A model generated the notes under the pieces. That model ran no database searches, had not been told where the DNA came from, and was given only the letters and a program-made list of their open reading frames with translations. DNA of 64,000 bases from Sialis fuliginosa (Eukaryota; Arthropoda; Insecta; Megaloptera; Sialidae), in contig OY540815.1 in the NCBI GenBank assembly GCA_961205875.1, positions 1,426,001 to 1,490,000 on the forward strand. The letters are read 5' to 3'. The position numbers were made by a program, and so were the translations under genes. Below, one piece after another: positions 1 through 10,664 of the stretch. How positions within the stretch are numbered: position 1 is the stretch's first letter; every line of letters starts with the position of its first letter.

Positions 1-347
1 TTTATCAAAGAAACATGGCATTTCAAGAATATCATTTTTTTAAATTTTATAAATGTACAACATGCAATGGCTTGAAGCTTCCGCGATCGTACATATAGTT
101 GGAAATAACTTTTGTATTTTTATGAGATATGAATGTATTCACTGTAATGTGTACTATATTTGATTATATAAAGTTACTCTATGGACCAGTGGCGTCACAA
201 AGTTTTTTATATATTAAATATGCATATGACTCGTTATACAGGATGGTCCGGTTTGGAATACAGATATTTTAGGAGCTGATTCCCTGGATCATTGTGAGTA
301 AAAAATTGTAATGAAAAGTGGGGTCTATCTTCAAGATCCCCTGAGCT
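1..347. other. Unassigned AT-rich sequence
   Basis: No gene recognised. The string CAGTGGCGTCAC at 187 resembles the hAT-type terminus CAGTGGCG seen elsewhere in this window, and a TACAGGATGGTCCGG-like element end lies near 237. No partner ends were found for either. Confidence 0.4.
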
Positions 348-349
348 AC

Positions 350-1184
350 AGGGTGTTGAAAAAATTTCTTCAGAGTAGTATTTACAAACAAAGATTATCT
401 CATAACTTTCAAAGTAATGTAACTAGAACAACCACAATAAGTCAGTTTCATAGGTAATTAACTAACGTATTTTTCAGTATTAGTGTTTTTGTTGTCCGTG
501 TTTCCAGTTCAGAATTATTGCGCGTATAAGTAAAAAAAAATTTTTTTTTTGAACATATTTATGAAAATGACAGTTTAATGACATAATGTTACCTACAAAT
601 TCATTTTGTCTTACAGTTTTCCAGTTATAAATTTATCTAAATTAATCCCCAAAGTGACTATTTTGCTACCTATCATATTAAATAAAATAGTCATACAATT
701 TTTTTGTTTATAATAACAAAAATAGTTTTAAAATTGTATAAATTACCTTTAACAATAAAAATATGTAATATAAACAAAAAAAATGTATGACTGTTTCATT
801 TCATAGGGTTGGTAGCAAAATAGTTTCTTTGGGGATTATTTAGATACATTTATAACTGGAAAAATTGTAAGAACCAGGTTCAAACTTTGCAGAATGAATT
901 TGTAGGTAAAATTATGATACACGAAAATAATTATATTTATATTATTGGTACTTTTAGGGGAGCATGTCATTTTCATAAAAAATTTCAAAAAAATAAATAT
1001 ATTTTTTGACTTTGATAAGCAATAACTTTGAACTGGAAACATGGACAGCAATAACGCTAATACTGAAAAATACGTTAGTTAATTACCAATGAAACTGACT
1101 TATTGTGGTTGTTTTAGTTACATTACTTTGGAGATAATCTTTGTTTGTAAGTACTACTCTGAAAAGAATTTTTTCAACAACCTG
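350..1184. mobile_element. Foldback MITE with TA target duplication
   Basis: The two halves are long inverted repeats of each other, with roughly 350-base arms and a short AT-rich centre near 715-760. The ends read TA-CAGGGTGTTGAAAAAAT on the left and the complement, ending CAACAACCTG-TA, on the right. This fits a non-autonomous Tc1/mariner-like insertion at TA. Apparent short ORFs in the arms mirror one another and are not genes. The superfamily is inferred only from the TA. Confidence 0.7.
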
Positions 1185-1489
1185 TAAAATAATAATAATT
1201 TTATAATAATAAACCTGCATTGAAATTAGTAAGCACGACTAAAAAAAGGTCTTCAATTTTTATTCATCTTAATTTAACTTTATTTATTCAATAAAATTAG
1301 GAATTGAAATTGACGCTACCAAAAAAAAAAATAGGTCTTCAGATTTATATTCTGGCTGAGTTTATGCTATGCGGCCCAAAAGGTTCAGAAGATTGGACAC
1401 CTATGATCTAAATTCTAAACCATTGAATAATTAAAATTTAAAGTCCGACATTTTGCGCGATAGTGTAAATTTACAATCAGTACCTATTA
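1185..1489. other. Unassigned AT-rich spacer
   Basis: I see no gene, RNA or recognisable repeat end here; there is a short A-tract near 1321. Confidence 0.4.
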
Positions 1490-2982
1490 GTATAGGAGCC
1501 AGCTGTAAAATCGGTGTAGATTTAACAACCATTTGCCGTTGTGGTTTTTTTGAAGTACTCACTCAGACAAAGCTCGGACGATGAGTCCGGTCCACCAGCT
1601 TGTAGGGATTTAATAGATAGGGCCCACGAAAAATACGCACAAAAAAATCACGTAACAACCGTTTCAATGAGACGGTTGCTTATAGTAGACCCCAATTAAA
1701 GATGTTTTGGATATACGGCAGAAATTTTTGCGTAGGGGTTTAATTACAGGGGCCACTCAAAATTTCGACCCAAAAAAATTAGATAACAACCGGACCAGAC
1801 CTGGTGCAAAATGTTTATTTGGACGTATACTTACATAAAAACATAATGGCAGAATTTTGTATGTAGGGATTTCGGTGCTATAAGGCCTACAAATGGCCAG
1901 AATTGGGCCCCAATCTTAAAAATGCTGTAAAATCTAAAATACCGAATGAAAATTTCTGCCGCGCGGTGCATACCTTTGTTATGAACTATAAAATAGATAT
2001 ATACCCATGGCAGAAGTTTTTATTCATGCAGTTCCCCCTCCCGGCTCCCCCAAAAAGTAAATTTGGGTTAGTAATAAAATGCACTAAAAAAATCATAACA
2101 AATAGGCCTATAGAGGCTTATAAACTTATAAAATGATAATATATTATTGTATATAATGTTAGACACCCCCCGTGCCCCCTCTCATTTAATAATATATTAT
2201 CATTTTAAAAGTTCATAAGCCATTATAGACCTAATTGTAATGATTTTTTAGCGAATTTTATTACTAACCCAAATTGTCCCTTGGGGGTGAGGGGGGAGCA
2301 CGGGGGGTGTCTAACATTACATACAATAATATATTATCATTTTATAAGTTTTAAGCCTCTATAGACCCATTTGTTATGATTTTTTTAGTGCATTTTATTA
2401 CTAACCCAAATTTACCTTTTGGGGGAGCCGGGAGGGGGAACTGCATGAATAAAAACTTCTGACATGGGTATATATCTATTTTATAGTTCATAACAAAGGT
2501 ATGCACCGCGCGGCAGAAATTTTCATTCGGTATTTTAGATTTTACAGCATTTTTAAGATTGGGGCCCAATTCTGGCCATTTGTAGGCCTTATAGCACCAA
2601 AGTCCCTACATAAAAAATTCTGCCATTATGTTTTTATGTAAGTATACGTCCAAATAAACATTTTGCACCAGGTCTGGTCCGGTTGTTATCTGATTTTTTT
2701 GAGTCGAAATTTTGAGAGGCCCCTGTAATTAAACCCCTACGTAAAAATTTCTGCCGTATATCCAAAACATCTTTAATTGGGGTCTACTATAAGCAATCGT
2801 CTCATTGAAACGGTTGTTACGTGATTTTTTTGTGCGTATTTTTCGTGGGCCCTATCTATTAAATTCCTACAAGCTGGTGGACCGGACTCATCGTCCGAGC
2901 TTTGTCTGAGTGAGTACTTCAAAAAAACCACAACGGCAGATGGTTGTTAAATCTACACCGATTTTGTAGCTGGCTCCTATAC
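1490..2982. mobile_element. 1.5-kb foldback element with ~130-bp internal modules
   Basis: An almost perfect palindrome. The left arm runs from GTATAGGAGCCAGCT at 1490 and the right arm ends with its complement at 2982; the turn is near 2200-2230. TA flanks both ends (1488-1489 and 2983-2984), which is compatible with a TA duplication. Each arm contains diverged tandem modules: TAACAACC recurs at 1523, 1653 and 1784, and a GTAGGG motif recurs with the same spacing. The mirrored small ORFs near 1903-2136 (+) and 2351-2569 (-) are arm artefacts. No transposase is seen, so it is non-autonomous or a relic of a larger element's long terminal repeats. Confidence 0.75.
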
Positions 2983-4036
2983 TATATAGTTCGACACACA
3001 AGGCAGCTATCACGCTGGTTTTTATTTCAAATTATTGATCTCGATTAGATCTACGTGATACAAGAACAAATTAAAACATTTAACCTGTTTTAATGAGTGA
3101 AAAACTTTATATAATATTAATTTTATTTTTAATCAGAATGTCAGCTAAAACACGTGTAAAATATAAAATATATAATACATTGTAAAGAGCGTCACAGTAG
3201 CAATCGGAAAATATGCCATTACCAATAACTGGGAGGATTAGGTGGTACAGAGCACGCCAAAATGCGAAAGTCAACGGAGTTTTATTTAACCCCACTGACA
3301 CAAATCACGCGACCTTAGATTGGAACGTATTCACGTCAATCCCTCGATTGTGCATCCCGACACGGTCACACCCATTTTTTTTTTTTTTTAAATTTTTTTA
3401 ATAAAAACTGACAAACTTGACAGAATTTTCATGCGCCGGGTTTTAAAAAGAACAGAGTCTAAAATTTAATATAAAATGAAATTTTTCAAGTGACTTATGT
3501 GTCACATAATAAAATTACACGGGTTGAAACAATTATTAAAGAAAAAATTCGTTCCATTCAAGTTTACTTTCATTAATTCCATGAAACGTCCTGCTCTCAA
3601 AGAAAAGACCTCAAGCATTTATAAATTGTGGCAGCGAATGTAATTTTAAATTCTGCGCCAGGAAGAATGCACATAAGAGCTAACTACGACCACATCCGGT
3701 ACAGGATATGCTGTCATTTCCTCTTTTGTGACTCATTCTGTCTGTCCAATGTTTACAGCACCGCCGACTCTCATCTATAAAGCAATGTATTGCTAGAGTG
3801 TTTTAATAAAGTATATTTTTAGTATACTTTCCGATGATGTATTATTAAAAGGTTTTGTCATACGTGTGTGGGTATTTAGAAAGATTCGTAGGGTTGAAAT
3901 TGTCAGACCCTTTGTCATGATTTATATATTTTGCCGAGAAGAGCAATTGCTGATTATTCTAAAATTTAAACTTATACTGTGCGTTCCGTAGGTTTATTAG
4001 TGAATAGTAACAGTTTATTTTAATGAAAAAACTTCT
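2983..4036. other. Unassigned, possibly unique sequence
   Basis: No convincing coding sequence. A T-tract lies at about 3376-3390. Short ORFs on both strands near 3107-3401 overlap in antisense and show no family resemblance. This may be host intergenic DNA. Confidence 0.35.
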
Positions 4037-4207
4037 GCTAAGTAAATGCACAGTGTTTCCTCGTGCTAAATTTACCAAAGATAGTTAATTATTAAACAAT
4101 TTAAATAAAAACCGACAGTATTTAGATAAATTGTCTGGATTTAGTTAATCATTTAATTTTTATACAATTTTACTAAAAATATTAGTTCGTAATTTTTCTT
4201 AAAGTGG
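4037..4207 (+). repeat. Dispersed repeat R2, 5' part, cut by the 6.1-kb element
   Basis: Matches other copies in the window by its opening AAATGCACAGTGTTTCCTCG, followed by TTAATTATTAAACAATTTAA-like text. The full pattern is seen at 23312-24011. It stops at the CACTG end of the 6.1-kb element, and R2-like sequence resumes near 10462, so this copy appears interrupted by that insertion with a little scrambling. Confidence 0.65.
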
Positions 4208-4520
4208 TACACTGTTAAAAATTTTTGTAAATTTACTACATTTTTACTAAGCAGTTGCTTTGTAAAATTACAAACTCTCGTATTGTATTGGAATTTTCAA
4301 ACGCATTCGTAGTAATATTGCAATTTGTAATAACAAGAGTACTAAGCAGGTTGCAATTTTACAAATTTTTTGTATTCGTCAGAAACTTGTTGTAATTTTA
4401 CCATTCAAAGTTGTAGAATTAAATCTAAAGTTTTGTAAAATTTCCATACATATTCGGAATTTAATTTTACCACAATTATCTGTAAAATTACTAACCAAAA
4501 TTTGCAATTACAATCTCAAG

Positions 4521-5100
4521 AAGTGATTGGAAATTTACAAATCATTATTTATTTTTTCAAATTTTGTTTGCATTTTTACAAAAATTCATTCAAGTCATGA
4601 GCGCTATGTATTTTTACAAGTCTTGTTTGTAATTTTAAGTCTAAAACTTTGTAAAATTTCTACACATATTCGGAATTTAATTTTACCACATTTATCTGTA
4701 AAATTACTAACCAAAATTTGCAATTACAATCTCAAGAAGTGATTGGAAATTTACAAATTATTATTTATTTTTTCAAATTCTGTTTGCATTTTTACAAAAA
4801 TTCATTCAAGTCATGAGCGCTATGTATTTTTACAATTCTTATTTGTAATTTCAAGTCTAAAACTTTGTAAAATTTCTACACATATTCGGATTTTGATTTT
4901 ACCAAGATTAATAGTAAAATTACTAACCGAAACTTGCAGTTACAATTACAGGAAATTTACAAATCATTACTTTTTTTTTTAAAATTCTGTTTGCATTTTT
5001 ACAAAATTTCTTTCAAGTCATGAGCGCTATGTATTTTTACAATTCTTGTTTGTAATTTCAAGTCTAAAATTTTGTAAAATTTCTATACCTATTTGTAGTC
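4521..5100 (+). repeat. Subterminal tandem repeat, ~216-bp unit, left end of copy 1
   Basis: Units starting AAGTGATTGGAAATTTAC occur at 4521 and 4737, a 216-base period. A third, diverged unit begins near 4951. Each unit contains CATGAGCGCTATG and several GTAAAAT/ATTTTAC motifs. The open frames of 71-79 codons here follow from the repeat and are not genes. Such arrays may be transposase binding sites, by analogy with CACTA elements. Confidence 0.75.
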
Positions 5101-5689
5101 TAATCTTACTACAGTTATCAAAAAAATGACTAACTGAAATACGTAATCCAAATTGCAAAAAGTGATTGAAAAATTGTAAAACTTTAATTACTTTAGATTT
5201 GTTTATATTTTTACTAGTGTCTCTTACAATCATATAGTTTTATGTAATCTTCTAATTCTGCTGTGTAGTTTCAAGTATAAAACTTGGTATATTTATTTTG
5301 CATTTTTATAAAATTGTGACTTATGCAGATTTAAAATTTAATTTGAATGCAGTTCTAAGTAAAATTAGTAGCAAACATTTATACTTGAATTGCAAGTATG
5401 AAGTATAGATTATAAAAAAATATTTTTTTTTTATTAAAATGTTTTAATATACATGTTGTTTCTGAATATGAAATATGTTAGTTTTATAAAAAAAACCTCA
5501 TAGAATCGATCAAGTGTATAAAAAAAATTGTGAAAGAACCGAATTATTCACTGTGGTAAAAAATAGTGATAAAATTTAATTGTAAGTGTAATAGGGTATG
5601 TTCAAATCTGCATATCAACATTTTTTATATTTGAAAGTAAGTAAATCTTTGCTAATTATTATTTATGAATTATATATAAACTGGTCAAA

Positions 5690-5824
5690 ATGCCTAAAAC
5701 AACCTTTATAAATGCTCCATATGCCGGTGTAAAACAACCTTTAATTTTATTCGAATTTGCAAGTCCCGACCAGCATAGAAAAAATCATTGTTGCGTTTCT
5801 TTTGACATGCCGACACAAGTATAG
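5690..5824 (+). CDS. Possible first exon or small ORF of the CACTG element (hypothetical)
   Basis: A 44-codon frame starts ATG in the context CAAAATG and reads MPKTTFINAPYAGV onward, with non-repetitive, protein-like composition unlike the surrounding T-rich frames. It ends at TAG (5822-5824), which lies in the left target duplication of the nested hAT-like element. The same frame is present in the second copy (46315-46449, minus). It could be the 5' exon of the DUF4806-like gene, since GTATAG at its 3' end could act as a weak donor. I recognise no family and cannot show that it is expressed. Confidence 0.35.
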   Translation: MPKTTFINAPYAGVKQPLILFEFASPDQHRKNHCCVSFDMPTQV

Positions 5825-5826
5825 AA

Positions 5827-7634
5827 CAGTGATTCTCAAAGTGTGGGTCGCGACTCCTAGGAAGGTCGCAGAAAAATTGATGACATAAACCGAGTTTAGT
5901 AAGCAAACAATTATTTTTTACTTCGTGTGAAAACAGTGTCCACTATTCGCTGAATTAACAATGACAGTTCTCTTGCCATTTGCAACCAACTTATTTATAG
6001 GCGAGCGGATTATCGAGTCTAGCTCGCTTAGAAATGACAATAACCGACCAATCGACGTTCTAGTGGCTAAAAATGATTTTATTAAATTCTTTATATTTTT
6101 CTGAGAAAAAACATCTATATACATGATATTTTTTTATGCGGTCCTTCAATAGGTACACACATTTTTTTGTTTAATAAATCTAAATCTGCATTAAAAAATC
6201 TGAAAAAATTATGTAAGCTTCATTGGATTAAAATGAACATTTTTTGTCTCATAAACTTTTTTTTAAAATCAATTGTTTTGAAGATAAAAAATATTTATAC
6301 TTTAAAAATAGCGAAAAATTCGTATATTTGTGATTTTTTTTCTCGGAAACTAATTGTTCAATCAAAATAAATCAAAAACAAAAAGAATCAGCCAACTTTG
6401 AACTATAACTATATTTTTTTTCATTTTGATCATTACTGTAATTAAATGTAAAAACTTCATTAGAGCCGAACTCACTCTTTGCGCCGTAAATCGATACCAT
6501 GGCTGGCTACAACATTCATTTAATAATAATTGAAATATTTAAATACTGGGATGAATGCATCAATAAAAACACTTTAGAATATTTTTATTGCACATTTATT
6601 TGTCACGATTATTTTCTTTATTATAATATTATACTTATCAGAACATCTACAAAAAATATTTCTGTTCTTGTTGCGGAAAATTTCCTTGTACAGCTAAAAC
6701 ATGCTCTTGTTTGGATTTAGATTTAAAATGTTGTTCAGTTTGTAGATGTTTTGATAAGTGTAACAATAAAGAAAATAATTGTAACAAATAAATGTGCAAT
6801 AAAAATATTCTAAAGTGTTTTTATTGAAACTTTCATCCCAGTATTTAAATATTTCAATTATTAAACGAAAATTGTAGCCAGCCATGGTATCGATTTACGG
6901 CGCAAGGAGTGAGTTCGGCTCTAATGAAGTTTTTACATTTAATTACAGTAATAATCAAAATGAAAAAAAATCTAATTATAGTTTAAAGTTGGCTGATTCT
7001 TTTTGTTTATGTTTTATTCTGATTGAACAATTAGTTACCGAGAAAAAAATTCACAAATATACGAATTTTTCGCTATTTTTAAAGTTAAAATATTTTTTAT
7101 CTTCAAAACTATAGCTTTAAAAAAAAAGTTTATGAGACAAAAAATGTTTATTTTAATCCAATGAAGCTTACATAATTTTTTCAGATTTTTTAATGCAGAT
7201 TTAGATTTATTAAACAAAAAAATGTGTGTACCTATTGAAGGACCGCATAAAAAAATATCATGTATATAGATGTTTTTTCTCAGAAAAATATAAAGAATTT
7301 AATAAAATCATTTTTAGCAACTAGAACGTCGATTGGTTGGTTAGTGTACTCGAAATAGCTGTAATCCGCTCGCCCTATTATACGAAATGGTATTTTCAGT
7401 ACTGACCAACATCAAAACAAAGCCGCGCTCACTCATCACATTAAATTTAATTTAAAATATTTTAAGTAAACTCAATTAGTTAGTTAAGTTAATGTCGAAA
7501 AATATACAAATAATATTTTGTTCAAAGATGTACTCGAGATAAGTTATTAACTTGTTATTAATTATTATTGATATTAAATTTCGCTATTAATCACAATTAT
7601 GAGTGATTCAATTCAAAAAGTTTGAGAAATACTG
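5827..7634. mobile_element. Nested hAT-like element with a long internal palindrome (in copy 1)
   Basis: The left end is CAGTGATTCTCAAAG and the right end is the complement of CAGTATTTCTCAAAC. Both are flanked by the perfect 8-base duplication GTATAGAA (5819-5826 and 7635-7642), diagnostic of hAT insertion. From about 6042 to 7344 the element is an inverted repeat with arms near 600 bases around a spacer at 6653-6741. No hAT transposase is present. The same insertion at the same site is found in the second CACTG copy (44572-46312), so it predates their separation. Confidence 0.88.
6627..6791 (+). pseudogene. Cysteine-rich (CXC-like) coding fragment in the palindrome centre
   Basis: Between in-frame stops at 6624 and 6789 is a 54-codon frame without ATG. 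It contains about a dozen cysteines in a CxCC...C....CxC......CC..CxC...C pattern, followed by a Lys/Asn tail. The spacing resembles Tesmin/TSO1-type CXC zinc-binding repeats, which also occur in some transposon-associated proteins; that resemblance is inferred by eye. It covers the unpaired spacer of the palindrome and runs into the right arm. The lack of a start codon suggests an exon fragment captured or left behind. The equivalent frame in the second copy is 45415-45579 on minus. Confidence 0.5.
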
Positions 7635-8124
7635 GTATAGAACATAGTTTCATGTGAACGCGCTGGCGGAAGGGGTAAATTTTGTTACATTTTATTTTCT
7701 CACGATGCTAAGCTACTGCGTATGAGCAATAATACGATTTTTGAACAGTCGTTATTAAAAATTTGTTGTGTAAAGATTGATGCTGCTACAAGTGATTTTT
7801 TATAATTCTGTTGTTTAATCCAATAATTGTTTTTAACGTTTATTGAATATATATCTGTTATAATTCAGGTAACTTTTTCACCTACTTACATCTTTAAGCT
7901 GTAGCCATTTGTCTAAACAAATGATTTTTATTTTTGGAGTTAAAATTTTAAGGCAAAAGAAATATTTTCTTGTTTCAAATAATTTTTTTCCAAAACTAAG
8001 ATTTTAATATTTGAAATGTGTAATCAAATTTTGATAAGTGTTTTAAAATTTCACGACAAATAAGTATAACTTCTAACGCGTGTACATAAGTACACATACC
8101 CACTTTTTGTTTTGTTTTTTATAG

Positions 8125-9526
8125 ACATGGATCATAAATATCGTCTTATATTATATTATATTATATATACATGGCTTCATTTTGAAGAAGATTCTGATAA
8201 GGTATATTGCAAATATATGCCAGGCCTGCTTGATGATCCAAATGTATGCGAAGAACTGCAAGAAATGGTGAAAAATTTAGAACCACCCAAATCTACATAG
8301 CCAACATTTCTAGTGGATATTCGCGGAAGTGCTCGTAAGTAATGATATGTTATTTTAAAATAAATTCTTTACCACAATATTAATTTTTTTACATTTTATT
8401 AATTTTTTATGAGCAAAAAAAATATTTTGACATATTATTAATCAATTTTTTAGATACTTATAAAGAAGCTGAAAATAAAATCGTTGAGTTAGAAACAAAA
8501 CCATATGTATACTCGACAGCAAATGAAGAATCTGCAAAAAAAAAGCAGATACTGATAAGAAGGCTCTGAAGCGCAAATTTGTTGCAAAGAATAAAGAGCT
8601 CATTAACAAACAATTTAGTCAAGCAGCATTGAAATGGACAGACGATCTTGGTATAAAAATTCGTAAGTAGTTTTAATTTTTTTTGGTAAAATTTTTTGTT
8701 ATAAATATGCAACAAATATATTTTTTTTAATGTTAGATTCATCTAATCCTAAAAGTCAACACACAAAAAGAAAAAAATTGAATTCTAAATCGATTTCAAT
8801 CCCAAGTTGTCACCCATCTGATGACACTGACATTAAGTCAACTTCAACGGAATTTTCCAGTGATGAAGACAACACTAACGGATTAGATCCAAACAATATA
8901 TTAAATCCAAAAAGGATTGTAAAAAAAAAAGCTGAAGAAAAACTCGAGACCAGTGCAAATCAACCAATGACAATAGGTAAAAACATACATCGTTTTTTTT
9001 TTCTTTAATGTGTATTGGAAACGTGATTTTTTTTGTTACAGAAGATCTGCATCAATTCATATCGAGCTGTTTTGTAAGCATCGGCAAACGTTTGTCAAAT
9101 TTAGGAAGTCAATTAACCAATTATTCAACCAGATTACAAAGCCTTGAAAATGTCATTGAAAAACTTCATAATTCAACAAGCATTTTGAGTGACGAAATCA
9201 GTAACTCTGAGAGTGAATTTGACATGATTCTTCCACTACAAAATGAAGAAAGTTTTATTAAATTTAATGATAAAATTAAAAATGATGTTGATTTTAAAAA
9301 AAAATTGGTAAGTAATCACAAATAAAATTATTATTTTTTTATATAAGCCCTATTTTATATAATTCGTTTATAAGACATGAATAATAATTTTCTTTTTTTA
9401 GATTTACAAATTGTTATGCTAAATAAACAAGACAGTAGATATAACCAAGAATATTGGAAAGATACTCCGTGCCTACATTACTCGTGATTTGGCAATTAAT
9501 TATGTGGCAATCAAAACGTCAGAATA
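8125..9526 (+). pseudogene. DUF4806-domain-like gene of the CACTG element, inactivated (copy 1)
   Basis: Five exons can be traced by acceptor AG and donor GTAAGT/GTAAAA signals: 8125-8335, 8454-8662, 8737-8976, 9042-9307 and 9402-9526. The first has a WLHFEED...CKYMPGLLDDP stretch, as in insect DUF4806 proteins. The second starts TYKEAENK. The third is a Ser/Lys-rich linker with KRKK-type basic patches that could be nuclear signals. The fourth has a coiled coil and then LPLQNEESFIKFNDKI. The fifth has KILRAYITRDLAINY, the end of a DUF4806-type domain. Lesions: TAG after EPPKST in exon 1, a frameshift at a nine-A run in exon 2, and TAA early in exon 5. All three recur in the other copy. Upstream exons are uncertain. 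The function of DUF4806 is unknown. Confidence 0.7.
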
Positions 9527-9779
9527 ATCTTCAAAAAAAATTTAAAATTTGTGTTAGCATTAAATTATGTTATTATTTTCATAATATAAATTATTGATAA
9601 CACTGTTATAATTAATGACATATGTTTAATTGTTAATTAAATAATTAATAAATTAATATTTAATAAATATTTTATATTTAACACTAAAATACGCTGTTGT
9701 AGCATTCATTGATTTAACAATTTTTTTCAGTAAAATTACAGTCTGATATTGAAATAAAGCTATGCAAGTTATATCCCGA

Positions 9780-10350
9780 TGCATAGTAATATTGCAACGA
9801 GCGGTTTGTATTTTTTTCAAATTGACTTGATGTAAGTTGGGTAGTAAAAATTCAATACTGCAACAAATAGTTTGTAATTTTTCGAAACTAAATTGGTATT
9901 AGTTGGGTTGAAAAATTACGATATATGGTTGTAAAATTACTAAATGTATTTAATCTAATTTGTTTAGTAAAATTCCGACTATTGTATTGTAATATTACTA
10001 AACAATTTTTTAATAAAGGTTAGTAATATTGCAACAAATAGTTTGTAATTTTTCTAAACTAAATTGGTATAAATTGTCTAGTATAATTACAATAAATTTT
10101 TGTAAAATTACTAAAATTATTAGAAACATTTGGCTTAGTAAAATTACGAATAATGTACAGTAATATTACTAAACATAAGTCTAGTAAATGATTAGTAATT
10201 TTGCGACAGATGATTTGTAATAGTTTAAAATTGAGTTGTGATAAATTGTATAGTAAATTTACAAAACTGTGTTCCATAATTCCGAAAATTGTGGTGCGTA
10301 AAAACTTCCTACACATTTTTGTAAAATTACTAAAGAAATTTTTGACAGTG
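9780..10350 (+). repeat. Right subterminal array of copy 1
   Basis: A dense run of short motifs of the form TAGTAATATTGCAACAA, GTAAAATTACTAAA and TTTGTAATTTTTC on both strands up to the CACTG terminus. It contains about 210 bases that are duplicated in tandem in the second copy. The frames running through it are noncoding. Confidence 0.65.
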
Positions 10351-10461
10351 TAGAAAATTCCAAAAATTTAGATTTCGACTATGCTCGACCAATACTACAA
10401 TCGCTTTTTTGGTACCTCATACTTTTTTTGTGTAGCTGTATAATTAATCAGTCTGTATATT

Positions 10462-10655
10462 TTTCTTAAAACGCACCTGATTATTTTTTCGTATAGGTAA
10501 TTTTAATTTTTTGACAAATTCAGTCTAAATCTAAATTTATGCAAACACAGTGGTTCATGAGTTCTGCGTGTGACAAGGATTCAGGGGACAGACAGACAGA
10601 CATACGATCACAAAGCTTCTCGTATCTTCGATACGGCGAGGAAGCAAAATAAGTA
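10462..10655 (+). repeat. R2 repeat, 3' part
   Basis: Resumes the R2 pattern with CTTAAAACGCACCTGATTAT, continues with an abridged middle, and ends CACAAAGCTTCTCGTATC...GCGAGGAAGCAAAA. It probably belongs with 4037-4207 as one copy broken by the CACTG element. Confidence 0.65.
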
Positions 10656-10664
10656 CTATATTTG

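Larger units (their letters stand above)
4210..10350 (+). mobile_element. CACTG-terminated DNA transposon carrying a DUF4806-like gene, copy 1
   Basis: The element begins CACTGTTAAAAATTTTTG and ends with the complement of CACTGTCAAAAATTT, so the terminal inverted repeats are about 14 bases. TA flanks both sides (4208-4209, 10351-10352). The ends are filled with short motifs such as GTAAAATTACTAA and GTAATATTAC. CACTG/CACTA termini, 2-3-base duplications and subterminal repeats are features of the EnSpm/CACTA (CMC) group, so I place it there tentatively. No transposase domain is visible. The only recognisable gene is the broken DUF4806-like gene at 8125-9526. A hAT-like element (5827-7634) is nested inside. 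A second copy lies at 41636-47929 in reverse orientation. Confidence 0.8.

Noticed and set aside
1570..1600. CGATGAGTCCGG as a hammerhead ribozyme
   Set aside because: It lacks the CTGATGA box and the GAAA box. GGACGATGAGTCC is just a small palindrome inside the foldback arm.
1903..2569. Two similar 72-77-codon frames on opposite strands
   Set aside because: They are the two arms of the 1490-2982 palindrome read in opposite directions.
6884..7217. Antisense-overlapping frames in the hAT-like palindrome
   Set aside because: Mirrored with 6167-6720, AT-driven, and without family resemblance; only the spacer frame at 6627-6791 has protein-like content.
8458..8742. 94-codon minus-strand frame (and its mirror at 43464-43748)
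   Set aside because: It is antisense to exon 2 of the DUF4806-like gene, which has splice signals and family-like content on the other strand.
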